Below are positions 1 through 10,013 of a stretch of 64,000 bases of DNA, one piece after another. Location: NCBI GenBank assembly GCA_030789695.1, contig CM061142.1, positions 42,331,375 to 42,395,374 of the forward strand, written 5' to 3'. The stretch comes from Scilla litardierei. Taxonomy: Eukaryota; Streptophyta; Magnoliopsida; Asparagales; Asparagaceae. The position numbers and the translations under genes were made by a program. The notes beneath the pieces are model-generated. The model did not search any database, was not told the DNA's origin, and saw nothing but the letters and a program-made list of their open reading frames with translations. The stretch's first letter is position 1. The number at the start of each line of letters is the position of its first letter.

Positions 1-2414
1 AATTCGTTGTGATATTCATTAATGACATATTGGTGTATTCGAGGAGCAAGAAGGAGCATGTTGAGCATCTGCGGATGGTTTTGGAGACGCTTCACCGACA
101 TCAGTTGTATGCCAAGTACATCAAGTGCAAGTTCTGGTTGGACCGGATTGCATTTCTTGGACATATTGTATCAGGCGAAGGTATCTCAGTTGATCCAGAG
201 AAGGTTACATCAGTCAGAAATTGGCCTACTCCTCGGTCAGCATTAGACATCCGGAGTTTCCTAGGATCGGCGGGCTATTACCGTCGATTCATTCAGGATT
301 TCTCAAGGATAGCCGAGCCCAAGACTCGACTGAAAAGGAAGGACGTCAAGTATGTTTGGTCAGACTCTTGCGAGCAGGCATTTGGGACTTTGAAATCAAG
401 GCTGACATCTGCACCAGTTCTGGCTATTCCAGATAGAACTGGAGGATTCGCGATCTTTTGTGATGCCTCGGGTAGAGGTCTTTGATGTGTTCTGCATCAA
501 CATGGTCATGTAGTCGCAAATGCTTCTCGACAGTTGAAGATCCATGAGAAGAATTATCCGACTTACAACTTGGAGTTAGCCTCTGTCATCTTCGTTTTGA
601 AGATTTGGAGACATTTCTTACTGAGTGAGAAAGTGAATATTTTCACTGATCACAAAAGTTTGAAATATATTTTTACTCAGAAGGAGTTGAATATGAGACA
701 GCGCAGATGGTTAGAGCTGATGGCTGATTATGACATCGACCTTCAGTATCATCCAGTGAAGGTTAATGTTGTGCCTGACGCTTTGAGCAGACTTCTAGCG
801 GTTATGACTCTCACAGTTCAGTGGAGGTTACAACAAGATTTGCGTGAGATGAGCACAGAGATTGTGTTACCTGGAGTCACATCGTCGTTGATGAATATGC
901 AGATTCGGTCGACGATAGTGGATCGGATCAAAGGTGCACAGTCTGGAGATGCTAAACTACAGAGGATCGAGAGCAAGTTGAAGCTGGACTTCGGACGGAC
1001 TTTATCATTCATGAGGATGGTTCCTTGAGATACTGCAGTAGGATCTGCGTACCTTCTGGTGATATCAGAGATGAGCTGATGAATGAAGCTCATAGCTCTC
1101 CCTATTCCATTCTTCCTGGCGGTACCAAGATGTATAAGGATCTCCGTCTGAATTTTTGGTGGCATGGTATGAAGAGGAGTGTAGCTCGTAGCGTCGCCAA
1201 ATGTCTTGTGTGTCAGCAAGTGAATGCTGAACGCCATCGCATTGCCGGATTGCTTCAACCCCTGCCGATTCCAGAGTGGAAGTGGCAGCACATCACCATG
1301 AACTTTGTGACTGGACTACCTCGGAGCACCAAGCAAAATGACGCGATTTGGGTTATCGTTGACCGATTAACCAAGTCTGCGCATTTCATACCTTTCCGAG
1401 TAGGACAAGCTATGGAGATACTTGTGAAGAAGTATATGGAGGGAAATATCTGTCTTATACCTTTATTACTTCCTTCTAGTATACGTCGTGATGTGATCGA
1501 TAATCGTGTAGGAGATTGTACGATTGCATGGAGTTCCCGTGAGTATCGTCTCCGACCGGGACACGAGATTCACGTCTTAATTCTGGAAGAGTTTGCAGAC
1601 GAATCTGGGTACCAGTCTGAGCTTCAGTACTACTTATCACTCGCAAACTGATGGACAGTCAGAGCGCACTATCCAGATATTGGAGGACAAGTTGAGAGCT
1701 TGCATGTTGGATCTCAAGGGTTCGTGGGAGGATCATCTGCATCTAGTGGAGTTCTCCCACAACAACAGCTGTCAGGCGAGCATTGGTATGACGCCATTTA
1801 CTGCTCTCTATGGAAGAAAATGTCGATCCCCGCTGAGTTGGGATGACGTTGGTGATAGAGAGTTGTTGGGACCAGAGATGATAGTTGAGGCTGTGGATGT
1901 TGTGCGTACTATCGGAGACAAGCTTCGGATCGCTCAGGACTGTTATAAGCATTGGGCAGATGCTAAACGGTGTCCTCTGGAGTTTCAGCCGGGAGATCAT
2001 GTGTTCCTAAAGATCTCCCCGAATCGAGGAGTGATCCGCTTCGGAAAGCGAGGCAAGCTCAGTCCGAAATTCATTGGACCTTTCGACGTGCTAGAGCGAG
2101 TTGGAGAGGTAGCTTATCGCTTAGCACTACCACCATCCTTGGAGGGATTTCATGAAGTTTTCCATGTTTCCCAGCTGCGTCGTTACGTTAGTGACCCTTC
2201 TCAAACTGTGGACTACTCGGAGATCACAGTTCGACCAGACCTGACTTATGATCAGTAGCCGATGCAGATCTTAAACCAACATCAGAAGGTGCTCAGGAAC
2301 AGGGTCGTCGATCTCGTGAGAGTGATGTGGCGTCGTGACTCGCCTGGAGAGTCCACTTGGGAGCGAGAAGATGAGATGCGAGAGCGTTATCCATATTTGT
2401 TCCATGCTCTTTAG
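1..2414 (+). pseudogene. Gypsy-1 pol (RT end, RNase H, integrase, chromodomain), broken
   Basis: The polyprotein would copy element RNA into DNA and integrate it. Seen in order: end of RT with the catalytic box reading FINDILVYS where the family has FIDD (Asp to Asn); the RT thumb region (LGHIVSGEGI, SFLGSAGYYRRF); RNase H starting FCDASG; the integrase zinc finger with YSILPGG in place of YSIHPGG, so one zinc-binding His is lost, and CLVCQQV intact; the integrase core with MNFVTGLP (first catalytic Asp changed to Asn), SDRDTRFTS and TDGQSERT; and a C-terminal part ending in chromodomain-like residues (STWEREDEMRERYPYLF). In-frame stops lie at 483-485, 1578-1580 and 2256-2258, with a frame change near 1000-1030. 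A 70-bp segment at 1442-1511 looks like an intron. The gene is dead several times over. Start is outside the window. Confidence 0.93.
1442..1511 (+). other. Putative intron inside gypsy-1 integrase
   Basis: The integrase reads ...KKYME up to 1441 and resumes as EIVRLHGVPV at 1512, the expected continuation. The 70 bp between are AT-rich and end in GTGTAG. They begin GGAAAT where a GTAAAT donor would be expected, so the donor G-T may have mutated. Gypsy-2 has a 72-bp insert at exactly the same codon boundary with intact GT...AG ends. Confidence 0.6.
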
Positions 2415-2446
2415 TTGATAAGAATTCTGAGGGCGGAATTTTTCTT

Positions 2447-2459
2447 AAGGTGGGTAGAT
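2447..2459 (+). other. Polypurine-like tract of gypsy-1
   Basis: The purine-rich stretch AAGGTGGGTAGA lies directly before the 3' LTR start. The equivalent place in gypsy-2 reads AAGGAGTGTAGA. It would prime plus-strand synthesis. It is weak as a polypurine tract, so the call rests mainly on position. Confidence 0.5.
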
Positions 2460-3456
2460 TGTAACGGCCGGTATTTCTAGGCGTATGATTATTGTGTGTG
2501 CCCGTATTTTTGTTTTGATCGTCCGAATATTTTCGTGCGCGAGTTCTTTTGTGCATCGACGTGAGTGCGTCTCGGATGATTTTAAATTCTTATCATGGCA
2601 TGAGTAATTAATTACCCTAATTAAATTGTCCCTAATCAAACATTGATTAACTTAACCCTAATTAAGTTACTAATTAATTAACCCTAAATTGATTCCACCG
2701 TTTGGACAGCTCAGATCCAACATCCACTTGAAGTTTTCCCCCCACCTCCAGCTATCTCCCCTTCATGATGTCCCCCTTGCACTATTCTTATAACAGTAGC
2801 TAGCAAAAACAGGGAGAACGACAACAGTCTTCTTCCTCCTGCAAACCAATTTTCCAATCCCAATCATCCCGAATCAATTCCAAAACCAGATCAGCTCCAC
2901 AAGCCAAATCAAAAATAAAATCAACCAAAAATCACCAACCCATTTCAGATCCAAAAACCAATTTCATCAAATCTCAGGTCCAAGCTTCAGAAAATCAAAA
3001 TCTTGAAGAGAGGAATTCTGAAAAATATTTCAGATTCAAACCAACAAATTTCAGATTCAAACCCCAAATCTGGAAACACAAAAATCAAAATCCAGAACCA
3101 AGAAAATACTCAAATCCTCATTCCCTCCCCTAGGCCGACCCATCCTCCTTCATCTGTGCGCGCCACCAGCCCACGCCCGCTGAGCGCCACCGCGTGCGCC
3201 TCCAGGAGCCCGCCGCCGCCACCCTGCTAGACCCGTCGTCGCCTGGGAGCCTGCGTCACCGCCGTGCTGCCGGAGCACCGCCAGGAGCCGCCGGGAACCG
3301 CCGCTGGCCATGCCCCCTTTCGCGTGCGTGAGTCACCCTTTCCCCCTCCCTTGTGCGTGGGTATATGCTGCCATCGAATGAAAACAAAACAAAAAAAAAG
3401 AAAAAGGAACGAAGAAGACAGAGAGACAGAGAAAGGGGAAAAGATAAGGAGAAAGT

Positions 3457-3527
<71 letters not shown>

Positions 3528-5445
3528 TGTGTGTGTGTGGGATATATGGGTATTAAATAATATTAGAGGTAGTTTTAACATGTTATTGTTTACCCAAGCC
3601 AAACTTAGTTAGTGGTAGTAGGTGTACTATTTAATATACTGTTTAACGATGTAATTAGCTTCAGTTAAGTTATTGTTAGATTTGTTATTAGCTTGTTAAT
3701 GTTAATGTTTATTTTAGCATGTATTAATTTTGTAAATGATGTTAGGGTAATAAAACTAGAATAAAAATAAGGCGTACCATGATTAGTGTAACCCAATATA
3801 AATACCACCCTAGCCAGAGAATCCAATAAAATCGGACGAACCTAATTTAAGGATTAACTTAATTTTGTGCTTAAATCACAATAAATTTAATTCGTTAATA
3901 TGTTTAGCCAAATCAGAGAACCAATGTCACCGTAACGTAGTACCCGTCAAAAAGAACCCAACGACACCAAAATCACTGAAATCAGGCTAGTGTACTACTT
4001 ATAGTGAATTTTTGAAGTTAGGTGTTCATTTAGCCTTTTCACGTAAAGTTCTATAACTAAAAATATACACGTGAAATGACGCGTGAAACTACTTCCATGA
4101 CATTCTTGACTAAAAATGTGACCCAACGACATATAATTTGATATACTTTAGTTTAGAACAATAACAAGAAAATTAGCTTCCATGACATGTTTATTAAATT
4201 CTTACTTTCAGCACTTTTGTTAATTATAATAAATGTTATTATTTAATGACGTAGATACGTTGCGTCCTTTCCTACCGTTGCTCAGACAACCAAAACTGCC
4301 CCAGTCAGGCAAGCGTGCAGTTTATTTTATGTTTTATGCTATCTGATGTTGTACACTAAATTGCTGACACAATGACACTAAAACCCATTTTTTGTGAAAT
4401 GTTAAACTTAAACTCGTGTGCGTGTGTGTGGACCCCTTAATAATCAAAATGAACACACTTTATGAATGGCAACGTTTCTGGACATGTATGGATATTTTGG
4501 AACTATTAAAACTCATAGAATATTACATGCCGTTGGCTACCAGTTGCCGTTGGCTACCAGTTGTTACATGTCGTTGTCTACTAGTTGGCTATTCACGTCG
4601 GTCACATGTGACTAGTCTGGCTCGTGTTCCAGTAGGGTCACATGTGACTAGTGTGGCTCATGTTCCAGTATATGACGGTTTAGTATCCTGGCTCGTGGTC
4701 CAGGAAGTACACGTGGGTGGGGTTGGATTCCCAGGCACTAGCCGGTAGTAAACGGGTTGCCTTCAGGGGCACTTGAAGGTGGATTCACTTACTATTCGTC
4801 TAACGACGGGGGCTTAGTCACGGACTTGCACACACAGTTAAACAATTGAAAAAGAAAGTTAACTTACAGAGCTGCTGTGACATTACTTAACTGCCACGTT
4901 TCATTTTTTAATAGAAACACATGCTAGTGTAAATTCTTATAACTGCTTTAAACCGCCATATATAACTTGTTATATATCTTGCCTTGGGTTCTAACCTCTA
5001 CTTGCAGGACCCTTGCTGACATACATTCATGTTGTTTGAACATATGTCAGGTTACGAGACAGGTTACCAGGAGGACGAGCTGCTAGATCAGAGTGATCCA
5101 TTAGACCAGGATTCTGCTGATCTTGAAGTCCTCCCTATCGTGGACTAGTTGCTGATTTGCACCGCTGTTGTTATTTCTTTTCACCGCTGTTGTTTGTAGG
5201 GTGTGTACCCATATTATCTTGTATCGTTATCGTTGTAGGCCATGCTTGGGGCCCTTTTATTATTGTGTACTCTATCTGGATGTTGGCTTTTATTTTCATA
5301 GTATCTCTGTTGTTCTAAGTTGCATGCAAGTTCCTACGAAAGGTGTTATTCACAGACGCTTATTGGGTTCGAGCTTCACCGCTCCGACCCATGCGGACCC
5401 GCTCACGTCCTCGCTCCCAAGTATAATGGGAAGCGGGGCGTGACA
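2460..5445 (+). repeat. Gypsy-1 3' LTR (2986 bp)
   Basis: The LTR starts TGTAACGGCCGG just after the polypurine-like stretch and ends GGAAGCGGGGCGTGACA, a TG...CA pair. The last 120 bp match, in reverse, the start of the insertion at 48609, so the boundary is supported by a second copy. Contents: a purine/dinucleotide microsatellite at 3458-3536, AT-rich sequence at 3540-4400, and near-repeats around 4600-4700 carrying the palindrome TCACATGTGA twice next to ACTAGT. No convincing gene lies inside. Confidence 0.85.
3458..3536 (+). repeat. (GA)n followed by (GT)n microsatellite
   Basis: About 65 bases of uninterrupted GA repeat pass into a short GT run. The Arg-Glu and Ser-Leu reading frames across it are by-products of the repeat. 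Confidence 0.97.
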
Positions 5446-6387
5446 ATGGAAATGGCCAAAACCAAAAGAAATTCCTTCTAAGTTGTGGGAGATGAGATTG
5501 CATCACTCATGTTGCTTATTCTTTCATTTATTCATTCATTTTTCTTTTTATTTTCTTTTTCTCTATTTTTGTATTCTTTTTGTTTTAGTATGTTTATGTT
5601 TTGCATTGACGCAATAATGCCATGAAATGCAAACACCGCTACCTTTGCATACACTCGATGACGCTATATAGGCAAAGGGATGGAATGATCCCCTAAATCT
5701 CATATTTGGCATACTCTCCAATGTTTCGTGGGGGCTCCGGCTACTCAATTTGATGAGAAAAACCATTCACTTATAAAGCTCTCTTTCTCATTCTAAACAT
5801 GAATTATCAACTCATCCACCCACTCCTTAGAAGAAAACAAAGCATAACCAATTGGCCATACCCTATCCAATCAAAAACTAAGTCATTCATCCATATGCAT
5901 GCGATCACTTACACCAAATTATTCCCAAATTATTTCAAAGAGAGTATCACAACATATAAAATAGTTTCATACATGGCATATTAACATTTTACTGCAAAAT
6001 GAAAAATAAATTAAAACACGCCAATCAAACATCTATGAAGTTGATACCAAAATAATAATCTGAAACAATGCATGACATTAAGCATGTAGGGACGAAGCAA
6101 AAGAAATGTGATGGAGGTAAGGATGGAGTCATCAAAAAGGTATGCTCAAAATGAATGAATGATGACAATGAAGAATGAGAATTTTTATTAACATAAAATT
6201 TTTTCAAAACTACCCAATACTAGCATCCAACTTCATAGTTCACTCCCCCAACTAGAAATGAGCATTGTCCTCAATGGTTGAAGTGAAACTAAATATTATT
6301 CAACGATGCTAGATGGAAAACACACATACTAAATCAAACATGCAAAAACAAACTAAACTAACCTTTTATTTTATTCTTTATTTACAC
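5446..6387. other. Non-coding 3' part of element A
   Basis: This stretch holds a pyrimidine-rich run at about 5515-5585 (purine-rich on the element's strand), AT-rich sequence, and a G-rich/hairpin signal at 6241-6276. The short reading frames here have no recognisable similarity. The equivalent stretch of the 58.8-kb element also has a pyrimidine-rich run (61440-61500) before its own G-rich signal. Confidence 0.6.
6241..6276 (-). other. G-rich tract plus CATTG-tcct-CAATG hairpin of element A
   Basis: On the element strand this reads as a 5-bp stem hairpin followed by TAGTTGGGGGAGTG. The related element has the same pair at 61861-61896 with a 7-bp stem. It is polypurine-like but far from the LTR, so it may be an internal second polypurine tract or a conserved RNA element. 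Confidence 0.5.
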
Positions 6388-8082
6388 TAAGTAAAGGAAG
6401 GAATACACCTTAGCAAAAGGCGGATCCCGAATGTGTAATGATGGAGGGAGCTGCTCTATCATATCCTTTCGTTTCCCAGCCAGCTGCATTGGAAATGAAG
6501 CTCCTTCAGGTTCCTTGGATCCTAGCAACACAACTCCCAGCATCTCCGTAGAATATACTCATGTGTCCTGTGAGAGACAAGCTGTGTCAATCCAAGGAAA
6601 ATAAGTAAGACTTCCAATGAAGGAAGTCAAAATAGGGTCGTCATAATAAAAATAAGGATATGAATATGTATGACGACAATCTGAATCTAATATATATGAA
6701 AATGAAGATTGAGATTCAGAAATGAGGGGATCAGTGTGATGAGAACTTCCCTGAATGGCGATGCTATCACCTGGCTGATGCGAATCCTTAGGAGGAGGGT
6801 GAAATGGTTGCAGGGGAAAGTGTGGAGGAGAAGACAACGCAGGCTCAATGTAGATCATCTAGTAGTCACTGTCGCTTGTCGCATCCTCGCCATCGAAGGT
6901 AATGGCCTCTGCAGTCATCCCTGTACTCTGTGGTCCACCCTGAATATCATCGTCATGGATGACGGACTGATGTGTGTCCTGAGGTGTCTGAAGTGATGGC
7001 TGCTGAACTGAATCTAAAGGGAGGGTGGGCTCGGGCTCCAAAGTAGTATGTAGGTTGTATCTCATGCACTCATCCTCCTCAATATCACCGTAGTAAACCA
7101 TCTCAGCAGTCCATCCAAGATGCTCGCACACCTCCAGCTATGGTAATGGATCAGACAAGCAATGCGACTCAGCCACTCCGATGTCATCTATCTCACTCTC
7201 GCCTGGACACATCTCCATCTCATTATCACCACAAACCCATGCATCGTGTCTCCAACGTGGGTAACACACTCCATAATCCATCTCCTCCTGATCCTTAATA
7301 TGCAATCTCTCAACACCCTCAACCTGGCTCTCCTACAACCCAACATCCTACTCTGCTCGGTATCCTATAGGGTCGCAAGAAAAAGAGCCCAAAGGTGGCT
7401 CCCCAGATTGACACTGGACCTGCTGCTCTGCATCCTGAAGTGGAAGTGGAGACTGTCCATCATCCTCATATCCGGGTGTCGGCTTTCCAGATGGCGCAGT
7501 TCGCTCTCACTCTGCAAGGTCCCTCAGGTACAACCATGCATCATCTGTCGTGTATGCAAAGAACTCTCCACTACTACTCATCTGCACAAAGTCCCGTGCC
7601 GACGGTGCAACCATGTGTAGAAAATCCGAAGTAGATCCTCTGCGCTGAAAGCATGGCATGTATACCCAAGCACTAAACCGTCGAACCTCTCCAAAACCTG
7701 ACATTAAGTCTCACCGTCAAATTGGATAAAGCTCACCATGAGCTGCACAAATGCCTGGCGCATCTATACCTGATTCCTGTAATAAATACGAAAGAAAGCT
7801 CGAAGGAAATCAGTCTGAAAAGAAAGCCATGTAGAAAAAAGAATCTCGAGGATACGCATCAAACCAAATCTTAGAATCATCTCTCAAAGTATGAGGGAAC
7901 ACTTTAAAATAAATAAAATCTGCACAAGTGTTCTCATCAAATAAATACCAAAATTCTTTTCTACACCATTTTTCAAACTTTGGCATAAATGAACTAGGAT
8001 TTTCCAATCCCATACTGTGAAAGAACGGTGGGAGTTGGGAATCCTCCACATCAGCATCGCTAAAGTTTGAAAATGAATCCAT
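6388..8082 (-). pseudogene. Decayed gag of element A with conserved C-terminal module
   Basis: Probable start at 8080-8082 (MDSFSNFSDADVEDSQLPPF). The N-terminal part contains VFPHTLRDDSKIWFDAYP, which matches the capsid signature of plant gypsy gag proteins (family normally ...FPFSLRDKAKxWL). A later piece near 7700 resembles the start of the intact gag at 61947-63053. The C-terminal end carries EMLGVVLLGSK and IRDPPF, both also found at the end of that gag. Several stops and frame changes interrupt it, including one just before EMLG. Function would be the structural shell of the virus-like particle; the role of the C-terminal module is unknown. No zinc knuckle or protease is seen. Confidence 0.7.
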
Positions 8083-8253
8083 AAGAAATTTTTTATATAA
8101 ACAAAAGATTTTTTTGAAATAAAAGAAAGAAAGAAATAAAAAATGACTCAAAAAATTATAAAATAAACAACAAAAAAGAATCAACACTAAGTTGGAAGTA
8201 CTACACTTAAAGTGTCCAAAACCAACCAAAAATGTGAGTGTGAAAATCGTTGT

Positions 8254-8270
8254 CCCTGGCAACGGTGCCA
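8254..8270 (-). other. Degraded primer-binding site (tRNA-Asp type) of element A
   Basis: The + strand reads CCCTGGCAACGGTGCCA. The plant tRNA-Asp(GUC) 3' end is CCCGGCAACGGCGCCA. Both differences are C to T at former CG sites, as expected of methylated, ageing DNA. A 6-7-bp spacer separates it from the LTR, as in the younger element at 63160. Confidence 0.75.
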
Positions 8271-8277
8271 AATTGAT

Positions 8278-10013
8278 TGACTGCGAGGCATGCACGATCC
8301 AAATAAGATGCACACGATCGCCTCCCAAGGGTAGGTGTGTCAAATGCAATATAATCCCATGAGCACGGGGTCGAATCCACAGAGACAATTCGTTTCACAA
8401 TCACAATCTCGATTGGTTAAGGAAGGCTAAAGGTATTGGTACAACCAACTAAACTAACAAGTGTAGCGTGTAAGTGTGGGATAACACGGTCGAGCCAAAC
8501 CCAAGGTGGGTAGGGTGGAGACCAAAGCATGGAGCTAGGCGAGCAAGGAATCGTGTGTGGAGTGGGGTGTCATTAGGGTTGTGAGATGATTAGCAATAGG
8601 TTCACTCCAAATGAATCAACCCTCGCATCCATTTCAAGGTATGCAGGGTTGTGCAGATAGGTAATGCCCTTAGGGCATATTGCCGTTCTACAACCCCTCC
8701 AAGGATAATGCACGATTCATTCGTGTGTTGATTAGTGGGTTGGAATCCCTAACAATAGCTCGTGAATCGATCCTTGCATCCTTGTCAATAGGATGCACGG
8801 TTCGTGCACGAAGGTGTGACTCTTAAGGTACACCACCGTTCTACGGCCCCACCAAGGGTAATGCACGATTCAATCAAATCTAGGGCACAGCCCATCAATC
8901 AACACTATTAGCATCCATTTCAAGGAATGCTAATCCAATTAAATGCAAGAGATGAATACTTACTAATCAACCACGCAACCCTAGTTAATCACAATCCACA
9001 CACAAATGGCTCTAGGCCTTCATAATGAAAGAAACTTGAAAATCATTTAAGAAAAGCAAATAAACATTCATTACAAGCCAAACATCAAACAACTATCAAA
9101 TGGGTCTCACTCTCATTCAACAATCATTCAATAATATTCATTACAAAACAATAGTAACCAGATGTTACAAGAGAGGGGAAGAGATCACCAAATAGAACAC
9201 TAAAACGCAGGCTTTCCCTCTCTTGCTCCTCCTCCAAGCTCCACCAAGCTCCAATGGCCTCTAAGCCATAGCCCTATGGAAGAAGATGAGGTCTAAACCC
9301 CTAATGGAACAGTAAAAACGAGGCTTGACCGAATTTGATTCATTACATCAGAGTTTAGGTGTTTTAAACCCCTAAGGGATTGCATCATATCCCTCCAAAA
9401 TATCATCCAACAGTCCACATCGACTGGAGAGAAATCAGGTTAAGAAAAACCTATTTCTCGCAACCCAGGTTTGGCAGAAAAAACCCGCAACAGGCGACTG
9501 TCGAATAACTGTCAGTGACCTGTCGTTGGTCAGGCAGGCGACTGCTGTGAATTTCACAGGCGACTGTGAATGACACAGGTGCATGTCTCTTGTGCTTCAG
9601 TCGCCTGCTGCAGCAGTGGCCAAATCGACAGAGAGTTTCCTTTCTTTCGCCCTTCAGAAGGAGATGAAACAGTTGACTGCTCTGTTGTACATGCGCCTAT
9701 CAATCCTTCATCAAGCGCATGTGTTGCATTCAGTTCGCTCCAGGCAGGGCTTCGAGATGACAGGCGACTATCGTTGTTAGCACAATCGACTGTCTTGGCT
9801 TCAGATTCACTTCTCCATTTACTTTATTTTGTCCCCTTCGGGATTTCTGAAAAATCCAGAAAAATATGTAAAAATATAATTCATGTTTATAAAGCTTTGG
9901 AGAGTGAAATTATACTGAAATAAAATCATATGCTCAAAATATGATGAACTAATGCAAATATAGTTAAGGGAGCATGATTACATGAGTTATATGCATAAGA
10001 AGGGGGGTAGTTA
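8278..10013 (-). repeat. Right LTR of element A, first part (interrupted by gypsy-2)
   Basis: The LTR begins after the primer site and runs to the agtta duplication at 10009-10013. The rest of A lies right of 52745. It contains three related hairpin-bearing units (8620-8950, arms around GCATCC...GGATGC) and about seven copies of CAGGCGACTG-type decamers at 9490-9790. No gene is supported; the reading frame at 9570-9923 lies across the decamer repeats. Confidence 0.65.

Larger units (their letters stand above)
1..5445 (+). mobile_element. Gypsy-1: 3' part of a Tekay/Del-type Ty3/gypsy chromovirus
   Basis: The visible part holds the end of reverse transcriptase, RNase H, integrase with a chromodomain-like tail, a polypurine-like stretch, and a complete 3' LTR starting TGTAACGG and ending GGGCGTGACA. 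The 5' part lies left of the window. Domain order RT-RNase H-IN places it in Ty3/gypsy. The chromodomain-like end and long LTR suggest the Tekay/Del group (inference from family knowledge). It sits inside element A: sequence right of 5445 matches the segment between gag and the 3' LTR in the related element at 58.8-64 kb. The target duplication cannot be checked because the left end is outside. Confidence 0.9.
5446..10013 (-). mobile_element. Element A: gag-bearing, pol-less LTR element with tRNA-Asp-type primer site (left piece)
   Basis: Read on the minus strand: right LTR (from about 8278, continuing at 52746 beyond gypsy-2), a degraded primer-binding site at 8254-8270, a decayed gag (6388-8082), then a non-coding part with a G-rich tract and hairpin at 6241-6276. 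The same order, with recognisable protein similarity, is found in the younger element at 58817-64000. No protease, RT or integrase is seen between primer site and gag end. Gypsy-1 interrupts its 3' part at 5445/5446, so the left LTR is outside the window. It resembles the 'terminal repeat with gag' class of non-autonomous elements (inference). Confidence 0.7.

Noticed and set aside
3333..3602. Ser-Leu-rich and Arg-Glu-rich small proteins
   Set aside because: Direct translation of the GA/GT microsatellite.
9570..9923. 117-aa frame as a host gene
   Set aside because: Overlaps the CAGGCGACTG repeats within an LTR. Composition is not protein-like and there is no recognised motif.
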